Program-made: the position numbers and the translations under genes
Assembly (NCBI GenBank): GCA_964562685.1
Contig: CAZLUP010000004.1
Span: forward strand, 62,001 to 126,000
Length of the DNA stretch: 64,000 nucleotides
Origin: Stanieria sp964562685
GTDB lineage: Bacteria; Cyanobacteriota; Cyanobacteriia; Cyanobacteriales; Xenococcaceae
Direction: 5' to 3'
Shown: piece after piece, positions 8,742 through 17,940 of the stretch
Position numbering within the stretch: position 1 is the stretch's first letter
Layout: each line of letters begins with the position of its first letter
Notes under the pieces: model-generated
What the model was told of the DNA's origin: nothing
Seen by the model: the letters and a program-made list of their open reading frames with translations, nothing else
Databases searched by the model: none

Positions 8742-9806
8742 GTGTTTTCAAATAAACCCACTATCTTAGTAACTGGAGGAGCAGGTTATATTGGCTCTCA
8801 CGCAGTTGAATCTTTACAGCAAGCTGGTTACAATGTTATTGTTTTAGATAGTCTTGTCACAGGTCATCGAGATTTTGTAGAAGAACGTTTGCAGGCAAAA
8901 TTAATCGTTGGCGACCTTAACGATAGTAATCTTTTAGCTGATATTTTTAATAGTTATCAGATTGACGCAGTGATGCATTTCGCTGCTTTTGCTTATGTAG
9001 GCGAATCAGTAGTTAATCCAGCTAAATATTATTGGAACAATGTTACTGGAACTCTTAATCTGCTGCGAGCGATGACTCTTGCTTCAGTCAAAAAAATCGT
9101 TTTTTCTTCTACTTGTGCAACTTATGGCGTTCCTAGCGTAGTACCAATTCCTGAAGAGCATCCCCAGCTACCTATTAATCCCTATGGTACTAGTAAATTG
9201 GTGGTAGAAAAAATGCTGTCAGATTTTGAAGTAGCTTATGGTTTAAAATCTGTTATCTTTCGCTATTTTAATGCTGCTGGAGCGCATCCCAAAGGTTTAT
9301 TAGGTGAAGACCATCATCCTGAAACTCATTTGATTCCTTTAGTCCTTCTTACTGCTTTGGGTGCTAGAGAATCAATTTCTGTTTTTGGGACTGACTATCC
9401 TACTCCAGATGGTTCTTGTATTCGCGATTATATTCATGTCAGCGATCTAGCTGAGGCTCATGTTTTAGGATTGAAATATCTTTTCCAGCAAGAACGCAGC
9501 GAAATATTTAATTTGGGTAATGGTAATGGTTTTTCTGTTCAAGAAGTAATCAAAGTTGCCCGACAAGTTACTGGTAAGATGATTAAGGTGGTTGAATGCG
9601 ATCGCCGTCCAGGAGATCCACCAGTTTTAGTTGGTAGTAGCGAGAAAGCTCGCTCTTTATTGGGTTGGCAACCTCAATATTCTGAATTGGAAACAATGAT
9701 TGCTCATGCTTGGACTTGGCATCAACAACGGCATCATCTGCCTCAAAGTGAGCAAGTTAAAAAATTATCTTTAGTTTCCAAGCCAATTTACAATACTGGC
9801 ACTTAA
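8742..9806 (+). CDS. galE: UDP-glucose 4-epimerase
   Basis: A 354-residue short-chain dehydrogenase-type epimerase that interconverts UDP-glucose and UDP-galactose, supplying galactose for polysaccharides. ILVTGGAGYIGSHAV (residues 7-21) is the NAD-binding GxxGxxG; FSSTCATYG holds the catalytic Ser region, and YGTSK the YxxxK catalytic pair. RYFNAAGAHP and SCIRDYIHVSDLAEAH are strongly GalE-like. The start is GTG at 8742; no ATG fits because the Rossmann strand begins seven residues later. It ends six bases before the stop of the convergent FHA-ABC transporter gene, with no obvious terminator in between. The neighbouring carbohydrate-binding exoprotein and the nearby export genes suggest a surface-polysaccharide role. 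Confidence 0.93.
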   Translation: MFSNKPTILVTGGAGYIGSHAVESLQQAGYNVIVLDSLVTGHRDFVEERLQAKLIVGDLNDSNLLADIFNSYQIDAVMHFAAFAYVGESVVNPAKYYWNNVTGTLNLLRAMTLASVKKIVFSSTCATYGVPSVVPIPEEHPQLPINPYGTSKLVVEKMLSDFEVAYGLKSVIFRYFNAAGAHPKGLLGEDHHPETHLIPLVLLTALGARESISVFGTDYPTPDGSCIRDYIHVSDLAEAHVLGLKYLFQQERSEIFNLGNGNGFSVQEVIKVARQVTGKMIKVVECDRRPGDPPVLVGSSEKARSLLGWQPQYSELETMIAHAWTWHQQRHHLPQSEQVKKLSLVSKPIYNTGT

Positions 9807-9811
9807 ACTGA

Positions 9812-12238
9812 TTAAAAAATATCTTTGCGTTTTTGTAAAATTAAAGTAATTAACAAATAGGCCAAGGTGTGAACTCCTAAAATTCCCCAATTTAAAGCCA
9901 AATTATCCCAAGTGGCTTGATAAACGTCGGAGGTTTGAAAAATATCGGCAAGGGAATTATTTTCTGGTGCCATAGCGTTGACATCGGCAAGTGCGCCATA
10001 AGCTCCAATCGACCAACGACTTAACATCAACCAAGAAACTTTTTGTGACCAACCTTCTAAATCAAACAGTACTCCAGAAAAAATAATTTGAGGAATCATG
10101 ACTAAAGGAAGTATGCCATTGCCTTCATTTTCACTGGAGACATAGGCTGATAACATTAAACTAAGAGCAGAACTAGCGATTAAAGTTAAAAGAGTGGTAA
10201 TGCCAAAACCAATTGACCAAGGAATTAGTTCTGACTCAGGCGAATCGAACCCAATCAAAACAGCAACAGTAATCAGCAGCGTTTGCAATAGAGCGATCGC
10301 ACTGCGTATCAATAATTTAGAACTAATATAGGGTAGTAAACCAAGATTTAATAGTCGTTCGCGAAAATAAACAGCCGATTCTTTGACAATTTCTCGAATT
10401 GAATTGGATAATCCGATCCAAATGGCAATACAGCTAAAGATAAATAGTAATTTTAGAGCTAGAGGAGCTTGGGTAATACTGGGAGTAGCTAATTTGGTTA
10501 AAGGCTCTTCGTTTTGAAGAGATAATGCCGTTAACCCAATCGTAATCGGGCCAGAAATCAAAGCTAGAATTAAACTAACGCGATCGCGATTGACTAATTT
10601 CCAATAGCGTTGACACAGTAGCCATAGCTGTTTTAAAGGGGAAATGCCTGTTCTTACCGATGCATCTGTACTTTGTTGTTCGTCTTTACCTTCGGTTAAA
10701 GATGTGGCGATATAAGCATAATATTGAGGAGAACGCAGGTATTTGTGCGCCCATCGATCTACTACTTTACTAATTTCTGCTTCATTTTTTCCTTCATTTA
10801 ATTTGATATAAATATCCGCAAAGTACTTAAAATCTTCTGAAGGCATTTCAAAAAAATCTAGAGCTTCCCGAGGCGGGCCAAAATAGCATAACTTACCACC
10901 TAAACCCATAAAAGTTAAGCGATCGCAGGCTTCAATATTCCCTGTAGCATGGGTGACTAGTACTACTGTGCGACCTTGATCGGCTAATTCCCTTAATAGA
11001 CTCATCATTTCCTTATCTAGCCCAGGATCGAGACCTGAAGTAGGTTCATCAAGGAAAAATAGTTTTGGATCTGCCAACAATTCTACGCCAATACTAACTC
11101 TTTTTCTTTGTCCGCCACTGAGCCTGTGTACTAAAGTATGACGAACATGAGACAATTTAATCTGTTCTAAAGTTTTGGTAACAATCTTTTGAATATCAAT
11201 GTCGGGAGGAAGACGAAGACGACAAGCATAGGTCAAAACTTCTTCTACAGTTAACTCCTGATGGATAATATCATCTTGAGGTACATAACCAATTTGAGAA
11301 CGATAGATAGCCCAATTTTGTCTGAGGTCGTCGCCATTAAGATAAACTTTGCCTGAATTAGTCGGAGCAATACCCAATAAAGATTTCATTAAAGTAGATT
11401 TTCCCGCACCACTTCCTCCAACTAAAGCAACTAATTGTCCAGGTTCAAGTACTAAAGAAACTTTATTGAGGATAATTTTTTCTTGACCTTTTTTATCTTT
11501 AACCTTGCGTACTAATTCGTGAGCATCGAGACGAATTTGATGGGTAGCGTTGTTTAACTCAAGAGCATCCCCTGTATAAAGTAGGTTAAAAGGACCAATC
11601 TGAATTGTATCGCCACGATGAAGTAAACTACGTTTATCTAATCGTTTACCATTGATGAAAGTACCATTAGTACTATGGTCATGGAGAATATGTCCTCCCT
11701 TGCTATCTGGATAAATAGTAACGTGGAGACGGGAAACTGTCGGAGCGTCCAATTGCATCGAAGAATAATAGTTCGGACGAGGAGCTCTCCCCAACTCTAC
11801 AGGCCACTCTTTTAAATCTTTTAAGCTCAAACGACGTTTACTCGGCATCGTCATTTGGCTACCGCTAGGATTATAGTAAGTCAAGTGAATTTGGTAGCGA
11901 GGGTCTTGACCGATTTCCAGTTGGACTCCATTTTTGAGTAGATATCCCTGAGTCACATTGATGCGAGTTTGATTAATAAAAATACCATTGCGACTGGGAT
12001 TAGTGCGATCGCCATCATAAATCCGAAAGTCATTACCTTCTCGTTGGATCACAGCTTGTTTTCTGGAAAGAACTGTCCAACCCGTTTCTGGTATTTTTAG
12101 ATCTGACCATTGAGGATCTCTCCCAATTGCATTAATCTCTTTTTTTAGATAAAAGCGGATGGGAGGTTGCCCTTCATTGCTTAATTCAATAAACGGGTCG
12201 GTATTAACAACAGTTTGTCTAGCAAAACTACCAGTCAT
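9812..12238 (-). CDS. ABC transporter with two N-terminal FHA domains (ABCG-like half transporter)
   Basis: About 808 residues. Two forkhead-associated domains come first: IGRDPQWSDL...SRKQAVI...NGIFIN and LGRAPRPNYY...SRLHVTI...NGTFINGKRL; both contain the S-R and N-G residues that bind phosphothreonine. An ABC ATPase follows, with Walker A GGSGAGKST, signature LSGGQRKRVSIG, Walker B LFFLDEPTSGLD and a switch His. The C-terminal third is an ABC-2 type membrane domain with about six helices. The domain order resembles ABCG proteins, which act as dimers; the substrate is unknown. FHA domains imply control by a Ser/Thr kinase, and a kinase gene is divergently transcribed next door. The start is uncertain: ATG at 12238 is used here, while TTG at 12283 adds 15 residues. 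Confidence 0.88.
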   Translation of the reverse strand: MTGSFARQTVVNTDPFIELSNEGQPPIRFYLKKEINAIGRDPQWSDLKIPETGWTVLSRKQAVIQREGNDFRIYDGDRTNPSRNGIFINQTRINVTQGYLLKNGVQLEIGQDPRYQIHLTYYNPSGSQMTMPSKRRLSLKDLKEWPVELGRAPRPNYYSSMQLDAPTVSRLHVTIYPDSKGGHILHDHSTNGTFINGKRLDKRSLLHRGDTIQIGPFNLLYTGDALELNNATHQIRLDAHELVRKVKDKKGQEKIILNKVSLVLEPGQLVALVGGSGAGKSTLMKSLLGIAPTNSGKVYLNGDDLRQNWAIYRSQIGYVPQDDIIHQELTVEEVLTYACRLRLPPDIDIQKIVTKTLEQIKLSHVRHTLVHRLSGGQRKRVSIGVELLADPKLFFLDEPTSGLDPGLDKEMMSLLRELADQGRTVVLVTHATGNIEACDRLTFMGLGGKLCYFGPPREALDFFEMPSEDFKYFADIYIKLNEGKNEAEISKVVDRWAHKYLRSPQYYAYIATSLTEGKDEQQSTDASVRTGISPLKQLWLLCQRYWKLVNRDRVSLILALISGPITIGLTALSLQNEEPLTKLATPSITQAPLALKLLFIFSCIAIWIGLSNSIREIVKESAVYFRERLLNLGLLPYISSKLLIRSAIALLQTLLITVAVLIGFDSPESELIPWSIGFGITTLLTLIASSALSLMLSAYVSSENEGNGILPLVMIPQIIFSGVLFDLEGWSQKVSWLMLSRWSIGAYGALADVNAMAPENNSLADIFQTSDVYQATWDNLALNWGILGVHTLAYLLITLILQKRKDIF

Positions 12239-12529
12239 TGGCTTCGGGGTTAGGAATGATTCTGACAATGAGAATTTCTGCAATTATGACAGGTAAAAGG
12301 CTCTTTGTTTACTTATGATTGATTTTTTTTAATTTCCTATCTACAGAGCCACTATTGCATAAAATAAACTGAAAACACCTATTAATTGTTAAATAAATTA
12401 CAATTTTAATCATAAAATCATCTTTGAGCTTACTAAAATTTCAAAAAAATACCTTAATAGTTAAGTTAAATTAGCTGTAGAGGGTTAATAAAAAATAGCA
12501 GCAGCAATCCAGTCGGGAGTTTGAAAATA

Positions 12530-14002
12530 ATGTCTAACTCAATAGCAGGTAAAGAGGAGATACCTTTTGGCACAATCATTGACAATCGTTATTTAATTCA
12601 GAAAATTTTAGGACAAGGAGGATTAGGGCGTACTTATCTCGCCTTTGATACTCATCGCTTTAACGAACCTTGTGTTTTAAAAGAATTTGCTCCTTTTGGT
12701 TCTGGACAATACGACCTAGAAAAATCAAGAGAACTCTTTAAAAGAGAAGCTAAAATCTTACATCAAATTGTTCATCCTCAAATTCCTAAGTTTTTAGCTT
12801 GTTTTGAAGGGCATGGACGACTTTTTTTAGTCCAAGAGTACGTTAACGGCAAAACTTATTCTGCTTTGCTCAAACAAAGACGACAACAGGGTCAAAGTTT
12901 TTCTGAACCAGAGGTTATTCAGTGGCTGATGAATTTGCTACCAGTTTTAGAGTATATTCATCAGCGTGGTATTATCCATCGCGATATTTCTCCTGACAAT
13001 ATCATGAAACCTGATGGTGAAGAACTACCAGTCTTAATTGATTTTGGTGTAGGGAAATTAACTAATATTGCTTTATTAGATGAGCAAACTAGCTCTGGTC
13101 ATCAATCCTACGTGGGCAAAATGTCCTTTGTGGGCAAAATTGGTTATGCTCCTAGAGAACAGATTAGCATGGGTCGTTGTTCTCCTAGTAGTGATCTTTA
13201 TTCTTTAGGAGTAACAGCAATTGTTTTGTTAACAGGAAGAGAACCAACTATGTTGCTAGACCAATATTCCTTGGAATGGCAATGGCGTAGTTATGTCACT
13301 GTTAGCTCGGCATTTGGCAAAATCCTTGATAAAATGACTGCTGATAGACCGCTCCAGCGTTATCAGTCGGTACAAGAAGTTTTGCTTAACCTTCAACAAA
13401 TTACTCATGGTCAACCGCTGATATTTCCTACCTATTCTCCTTCTTCTTCACAGGTAAATCCTCAACCAATTTCACCTCAAAACGAAGAAACGATTATTGT
13501 AAGTTCTGCTTCAACTCCTGTTTCTAGCCATTCGTCTACTTCTTTTCATTCAGTAGATGAAACAAAGTTGGTAGATAATGTTGCTTCCTCTACTTCTTCT
13601 TCACAATCTTCTGCTCAACCGCGACCATCAGTTGAAGAAACTAAGTTAGTTCATGATTGGTCATCATCAACTTCCGCTACTAACCCTTTGGAAGAAACGA
13701 TGATTGTTAATTCTACTCAATCTGACCAAAGAAGATTGTCAAACCAACCTCATAACCCCAATCAAGGAGCAATTAGTTCATCTACAGCTAATTACACTCC
13801 GATAGCTTCGCTCGATCCCAAATTTATTAAACGATGTCAGCAAGAGTTAGCTTATTGTATTGGTCCAATGGCATCGTTAATAGTAGAAGAAATTTTGATT
13901 CAATATGCCCCCAGATCTCCCGAAGCTTTAATTGACGCATTAGCAGAACAAATACCAGATGCTCAAAAAGCAATTAAGTTTAAACGACGCTTGTTATCTT
14001 GA
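12530..14002 (+). CDS. Serine/threonine protein kinase with repeated E-T-x-x-V tail motifs
   Basis: 490 residues. The N-terminal kinase domain (about 15-285) has glycine loop LGQGGLGRTYLA, VLKEF, HRDISPDNI in place of the usual HRDlKxxN, DFGVGKL, and a long activation loop containing two VGKM/VGKI copies. The Ser/Thr/Pro-rich linker (about 300-420) repeats NEETIIV, DETKLV, EETKLV and EETMIV: four Thr residues in the same acidic context. The C-terminal ~60 residues (RCQQELAYCIGPMASLIVEEIL...) form a helical domain seen at the end of several cyanobacterial kinases. The repeated Thr sites look like phospho-Thr docking motifs. Because the divergent neighbour carries two FHA domains, a kinase-transporter partnership is a reasonable inference. 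ATG at 12530 is chosen over a TTG nine bases upstream. Confidence 0.88.
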   Translation: MSNSIAGKEEIPFGTIIDNRYLIQKILGQGGLGRTYLAFDTHRFNEPCVLKEFAPFGSGQYDLEKSRELFKREAKILHQIVHPQIPKFLACFEGHGRLFLVQEYVNGKTYSALLKQRRQQGQSFSEPEVIQWLMNLLPVLEYIHQRGIIHRDISPDNIMKPDGEELPVLIDFGVGKLTNIALLDEQTSSGHQSYVGKMSFVGKIGYAPREQISMGRCSPSSDLYSLGVTAIVLLTGREPTMLLDQYSLEWQWRSYVTVSSAFGKILDKMTADRPLQRYQSVQEVLLNLQQITHGQPLIFPTYSPSSSQVNPQPISPQNEETIIVSSASTPVSSHSSTSFHSVDETKLVDNVASSTSSSQSSAQPRPSVEETKLVHDWSSSTSATNPLEETMIVNSTQSDQRRLSNQPHNPNQGAISSSTANYTPIASLDPKFIKRCQQELAYCIGPMASLIVEEILIQYAPRSPEALIDALAEQIPDAQKAIKFKRRLLS

Positions 14003-14007
14003 AATAA

Positions 14008-14919
14008 TTATTGCTCTCTTTTATATTTATTGACTTGGCTAAGTCGGTTCATTGCCATTGCTAAACTTAATTTCATCCGTTTAAAAGCTTCTGCTAAATT
14101 GCCTATTTCGTCGTTAGAAGTTTGCTCAAATTCGGCATCCATATAACCGGTACTTACTTCTTCAGCTACTCTTGCCATTCTATTTAAAGGACGAATAACA
14201 TTACGATTGAGTAAATAATTTACGAGTAGAATAACTGCGATAAAAACTAAAGAGATAATTGCCATAATCAAGATAAAAGATTGACGAGCGCGGTCAAATA
14301 CTGTTTTAGCGGGGACAGAAATTGTTTGAGCTCCAATTATCTCATTAAGTTTCCAACCCATGCCGTTGACTGAACCGTATCTTTCTATCACACTGGGAGG
14401 TGCAGCTTCGGGAGTACTGTGACATTCTAGACAACTTGCTTGGGTTATTTGAATTGGACGAGCAATATAAAATAATTTGCCACTAGGAGCAGAGCGAAAT
14501 CCAGTTAATTCTTTGTTATTTTTGTTGGCAATAAATTTTGCTACTAATTCTTTTTCAAAACTATCGGCTTTATCTCTTAAGTTAGATGGGTTAATGGTAG
14601 CTTCTTTATAAAAGAAATCTCGATAATTAGGATTTTTTTGTCTTAAAGTTTCAAAGACTTCTCTAGCAGAATAAGCAGGAATAGTTTCAGGTAAAAATTC
14701 TTCGTCAATTCGGTCGTTTAATTCTGGTTTAATTTGATTATTGGTATATTCTCTAACTGAGTTCATGGTTTCCATCAGAATTAAAGCCTGAGAAGCAATT
14801 TCGTTTTCTGTAGCCAGTTTGAGAACAGTAGCTAACGCACCACCAACTAAAGTAAGTCCAATTAGCAAAATTGCTAAGAGGAAGATTGTAAATTTTTGTT
14901 TTAATTTCCAATTTTTCAT
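14008..14919 (-). CDS. Tll0287-like (DUF3365) haem-binding sensor with HAMP domain
   Basis: 303 residues. The first membrane helix spans about residues 10-33. The extracytoplasmic domain (about 35-205) resembles DUF3365/Tll0287: VREYTNNQIKP..., a YSAREVFE.LR segment and a c-type haem motif CLECH followed by ERYGSVNGMGWKLNE. A second helix (about 213-238) leads into a HAMP domain (RNVIRPLNRMARVAEEVSTGYMD) and the protein ends soon after a short coil, with no kinase or methyl-accepting domain. It may be a redox or gas sensor that signals through HAMP to a separate partner; this last step is inference. It is convergent with the kinase gene, with only five bases between stops. Confidence 0.82.
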   Translation of the reverse strand: MKNWKLKQKFTIFLLAILLIGLTLVGGALATVLKLATENEIASQALILMETMNSVREYTNNQIKPELNDRIDEEFLPETIPAYSAREVFETLRQKNPNYRDFFYKEATINPSNLRDKADSFEKELVAKFIANKNNKELTGFRSAPSGKLFYIARPIQITQASCLECHSTPEAAPPSVIERYGSVNGMGWKLNEIIGAQTISVPAKTVFDRARQSFILIMAIISLVFIAVILLVNYLLNRNVIRPLNRMARVAEEVSTGYMDAEFEQTSNDEIGNLAEAFKRMKLSLAMAMNRLSQVNKYKREQ

Positions 14920-15026
14920 GTTTTTAATAAAATGTTTTCCTACCCGATAGGATATAGCTAACAGTAAATTTAGTTGTCAAAATTGACAATCATTTAAATA
15001 TTTCAATTAAATACAAAGGATGAGTA

Positions 15027-15914
15027 ATGACAGGAAAATTATCAGGTCAAAGGTACTCTGCCGTAAGACGAAAGAACCTGTTTCGACTTCGTCAAACTAT
15101 CATCAAGACTTTAGCGACCTATCTTAGTTTAATTGCGATCGCTGCGCTCATGTTATTTCCCTTATTATGGTTAGTCGGGACTTCTTTCAAATCTCCAACA
15201 GAAGATATCTTTAGTTTCCCACCTCAATTATTGCCTCGGCAACCAACTTTAAAAAATTTTCTGTCAGTTTGGCAGACTTATCCTTTTGGTACTTATCTAA
15301 TCAATAGTGCGATCGTAGCTGGATTAACTGTTGGATTAAATTTATTATTTTGCTCTTTAGCAGCTTATCCTTTGGCACGTCTCAATTTTCGGGGAAGGAA
15401 ATTAATCTTTGCCTTGGTTATTGCTACGATTATGATTCCTTTTCAGATTGTGATGATTCCGCTTTATATTCTAGTGGTTAATCTTGGTTTAAGAAATACT
15501 TATCTTGGGGTAATTTTTCCTAGTTTAGCTTCTGCTTTTGGCATTTTTCTATTAAGACAAGCGTTTCAGGGAGTCCCGAAAGAGTTGGAAGAAGCAGCTA
15601 GAATCGATGGTTGTTCAGAATTGGGGATTTGGTGGCATATTATGCTTCCTGCCATTCGTCCTGCTTTAGTTACACTAGCTATCTTTGTTTTTATTGGTTC
15701 TTGGAGCGATTTTCTGTGGCCTTTAGTTGTTCTTGACCGTCCTGAATATTATACTTTGCCTATTGGTGTGGCTAATTTGGCAGGAACTTTTTCTCTGGAC
15801 TGGCGACTTATTGCTGCTGGTTCAGTTATTTCAATTACACCAATTTTATTATTATTTCTTTTAGTTCAAAGATATATTATTCCTACTGATATTGGTAGCG
15901 GTGTCAAAGGATAG
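15027..15914 (+). CDS. Sugar ABC transporter permease, MalG/UgpE type
   Basis: 295 residues with six predicted membrane helices after a basic N-terminus. The EAA loop that contacts the ATPase reads EEAARIDGCSELGIWWHIMLP, which places it in the carbohydrate-uptake MalG/UgpE class (subfamily CUT1). The start ATG is preceded by AAGGATGAG, a fair ribosome-binding site. It stands alone: no MalF-like partner or ATPase is adjacent. A CUT1-type binding lipoprotein is present at 52.7-54.1 kb, but any link is speculative. Scattered sugar-transport subunits are common in cyanobacteria. Confidence 0.88.
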   Translation: MTGKLSGQRYSAVRRKNLFRLRQTIIKTLATYLSLIAIAALMLFPLLWLVGTSFKSPTEDIFSFPPQLLPRQPTLKNFLSVWQTYPFGTYLINSAIVAGLTVGLNLLFCSLAAYPLARLNFRGRKLIFALVIATIMIPFQIVMIPLYILVVNLGLRNTYLGVIFPSLASAFGIFLLRQAFQGVPKELEEAARIDGCSELGIWWHIMLPAIRPALVTLAIFVFIGSWSDFLWPLVVLDRPEYYTLPIGVANLAGTFSLDWRLIAAGSVISITPILLLFLLVQRYIIPTDIGSGVKG

Positions 15915-15952
15915 TTGAGCAATATTTTTAGTTGGAGAATTAATTATTAATA

Positions 15953-17275
15953 CTAGTTATCTTGAGCTACAACTAACCAAACAATCATAGTCGTTCCAGG
16001 TAAGCTAGTATTTTTTCCCAGATTATTAGGACTAATTATTTCAATTTTTCCTCCCATTTTTTCAACTAAATCTTTGGCAATTGCTAATCCCAAACCACTC
16101 CCAGGAATATCACTTTGAGCTTGTCTGCCACGATAATGACGTTCAAAAATTTTCTGTTGATCTTCAAGAGGAATACCATAACCACTATCACTAATAGCAA
16201 TTCCCAACCAACTTTGTTGTACTCTCTCTACTTTTTCTATTGCATAAATTTTAACTTCTCCACCAGTTGGAGTATATTTCAAAGCATTATCAATTAAATT
16301 ATTTAAAACTTCTCTTAAAGCTTTAGCATTAGCCATCACCAATGGTAAATGTTGAGGTAAATCAGTAACTAATTCTATGTTTTTTTCACCTGCAATTTCT
16401 CTCAAAGAAATTAATAAAGTTTCTAAAATATCTAATACTGAGATTGCTTTTAATTCTGAAACATTACCAGGCAGCAAAAAATTTCTAGATTCAGGAATAT
16501 CTGTTGACAAACGTACAGAAGTTGTACTTAAAGTTAAGGCGTTATTTTCTTCTTCTGTTGATTTAGTTTCTGTTTCAAATTGTTGCAATAATTCTTGCAA
16601 GCGATCGCTTTCTCGTAAAATACTCTTGGCAACAGATTGATTGCGTTCTTCTGGTAACAACCTTTTAATTAATAGTTTACTAAAAGTTCTCAAAGCAGTA
16701 AGCGGATTGCGTAATTGATGCAATAAATCATCCAATCTATCTTGCTCAACTTGACGTAAAGTTTCTTGTCTAGCTAATTGTTTTTGGTACCATTGATAAC
16801 GATGATCTAAACAACGAGCAATTGCTAAAGTTTGAGCTATTTTTTCAATTTGTTCTAACTCTTTTGGTTGCCAATCTTCATCTTTTTGACTCACCAATAC
16901 ACCCATTACTCGAGTGTCGTAAATTAAGGGCAAAATTAACTGTTTTTTAACCTGAGCATCTTGTTCTATTTCTGGATTAGCAATCGGTTTTTCGACAATT
17001 GTGCCTGCCAATAAAGGAAGAGATGATAATTGAGCTTGAGTTGTTAATTGTTGTAAATTCTTATTCAGACTAACATGGGGTAATTCTTGTCCTCGCTCAC
17101 TCAAATTTCGAGGATAAATTGCTAAAGGAACTAATTTTCCTTGTTTATTTTCTACTAGCTCTTCAGTTAAATAAACCGCACTCCAAACTGCTCCCACCCC
17201 TCGGCTCAGTAATTCTAGTTGAGCTTGACAAAGAGTAGTAAATTCGGCACTAGCAGAGATAAACGAATAAGACAT
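15953..17275 (-). CDS. GAF-domain histidine kinase
   Basis: 440 residues, soluble. A GAF-like sensor (about residues 5-150) is followed by a HisKA dimerisation helix with the phospho-accepting His in LLHQLRNPLTALRTF. A low-complexity insert (about 240-265) comes next, then a HATPase_c domain with LIDNALKYTPTGG (N box), ISDSGYGIP (G1) and GSGLGLAIAKDLVEKMGG (G2). All ATP-binding boxes look intact. No cognate response regulator is adjacent. It is convergent with the ABC permease gene, and its 5' end faces the DUF3155 gene across about 245 bases. Confidence 0.88.
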   Translation of the reverse strand: MSYSFISASAEFTTLCQAQLELLSRGVGAVWSAVYLTEELVENKQGKLVPLAIYPRNLSERGQELPHVSLNKNLQQLTTQAQLSSLPLLAGTIVEKPIANPEIEQDAQVKKQLILPLIYDTRVMGVLVSQKDEDWQPKELEQIEKIAQTLAIARCLDHRYQWYQKQLARQETLRQVEQDRLDDLLHQLRNPLTALRTFSKLLIKRLLPEERNQSVAKSILRESDRLQELLQQFETETKSTEEENNALTLSTTSVRLSTDIPESRNFLLPGNVSELKAISVLDILETLLISLREIAGEKNIELVTDLPQHLPLVMANAKALREVLNNLIDNALKYTPTGGEVKIYAIEKVERVQQSWLGIAISDSGYGIPLEDQQKIFERHYRGRQAQSDIPGSGLGLAIAKDLVEKMGGKIEIISPNNLGKNTSLPGTTMIVWLVVAQDN

Positions 17276-17508
17276 CGAGCAACAAATTTATGGTCAAAAA
17301 ATAATTTGAGCGAAATTCAACTAAGCTTTATTAATTTTTATATCTTTTTTTTGGGGTTCATTAGTATGCCAAAAGATGAAACTACCTTGAGATATTACAA
17401 TGATTGCCCTTGCTTAATTGAGGCGTTTAGATAGTTGATTTTTTTTGCTTATCACGATACAATTTGCTCGGGTTTTGTAACTATAAATACAGGTTTTAGG
17501 GTAAAAAT

Positions 17509-17514
17509 AGGAGG
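17509..17514 (+). promoter_or_regulatory. Strong Shine-Dalgarno that fixes a TTG start
   Basis: AGGAGG lies seven bases before TTG at 17522. No ATG in frame gives a sensible N-terminus, so this site decides the start of the DUF3155 gene. Confidence 0.8.
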
Positions 17515-17521
17515 TGCTGGG

Positions 17522-17848
17522 TTGGCAAGGAAACGTAAACGTAAAAGCCGCCGTCGTCAGGAAGGACGTAAAATTTTAGAGCTAGTCCCTCATTATAATA
17601 TTGAAAGTGGTAATGATAAACCAGTAACAGCAGCTCGTAAATATATTGCTTCTTTGGGGATTGCTCCTCCAGCTTTATTAGTAGTTAGAAGAAACGAGCA
17701 TACCACAGATCGGTACTTTTGGGCAGAAAAAGGTTTATTTGGTGCGCAATACGTTGAGGAAAATCATTTTCTTTTCCCTAGTTTGCAATCTTTAGAAATT
17801 AAAGAACAAGATAAGAAAAAAACTGTTGCAGTTACCAGTAGTCGTTGA
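17522..17848 (+). CDS. DUF3155 family protein
   Basis: 108 residues beginning (M)ARKRKRKSRRRQEGRK, a very basic head that suggests nucleic-acid or membrane-surface binding. PVTAARKYIASLGIAPPALLVVRRNEHTTDRYFWAEKGLFGAQYVEENHFLFPSL follows in pieces that match the DUF3155 family of cyanobacteria, function unknown. Start choice: an open frame extends upstream to 17435, but the perfect AGGAGG seven bases before TTG 17522 and the usual family length (about 110 residues) point to TTG. The stop codon sits inside the left arm of a terminator hairpin. Confidence 0.82.
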   Translation: MARKRKRKSRRRQEGRKILELVPHYNIESGNDKPVTAARKYIASLGIAPPALLVVRRNEHTTDRYFWAEKGLFGAQYVEENHFLFPSLQSLEIKEQDKKKTVAVTSSR

Positions 17849-17878
17849 GAGTTATTCTCAACCCCCTGGTTTTTTTTT
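17844..17878 (+). terminator. Intrinsic terminator of the DUF3155 gene
   Basis: GTTGAGA, a GTTAT loop, TCTCAAC, then CCCCTGG and a run of nine T. The left arm overlaps the stop codon. AACC...GGTT next to the T-run can form a second small stem. Confidence 0.7.
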
Positions 17879-17887
17879 AATAAAATT

Positions 17888-17926
17888 AATAGAGACGTTG
17901 TTTAAATTTAAAGCGTCTCTATTTTT
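17888..17926. terminator. Bidirectional terminator between convergent genes
   Basis: A perfect 10-bp stem, AATAGAGACG / CGTCTCTATT, encloses a 16-base loop that itself contains the palindrome TTTAAATTTAAA. T-rich sequence follows on both strands, and it lies between the converging DUF3155 and CCB genes. Confidence 0.8.
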
Positions 17927-17940
17927 CACATCAAGGTCGA

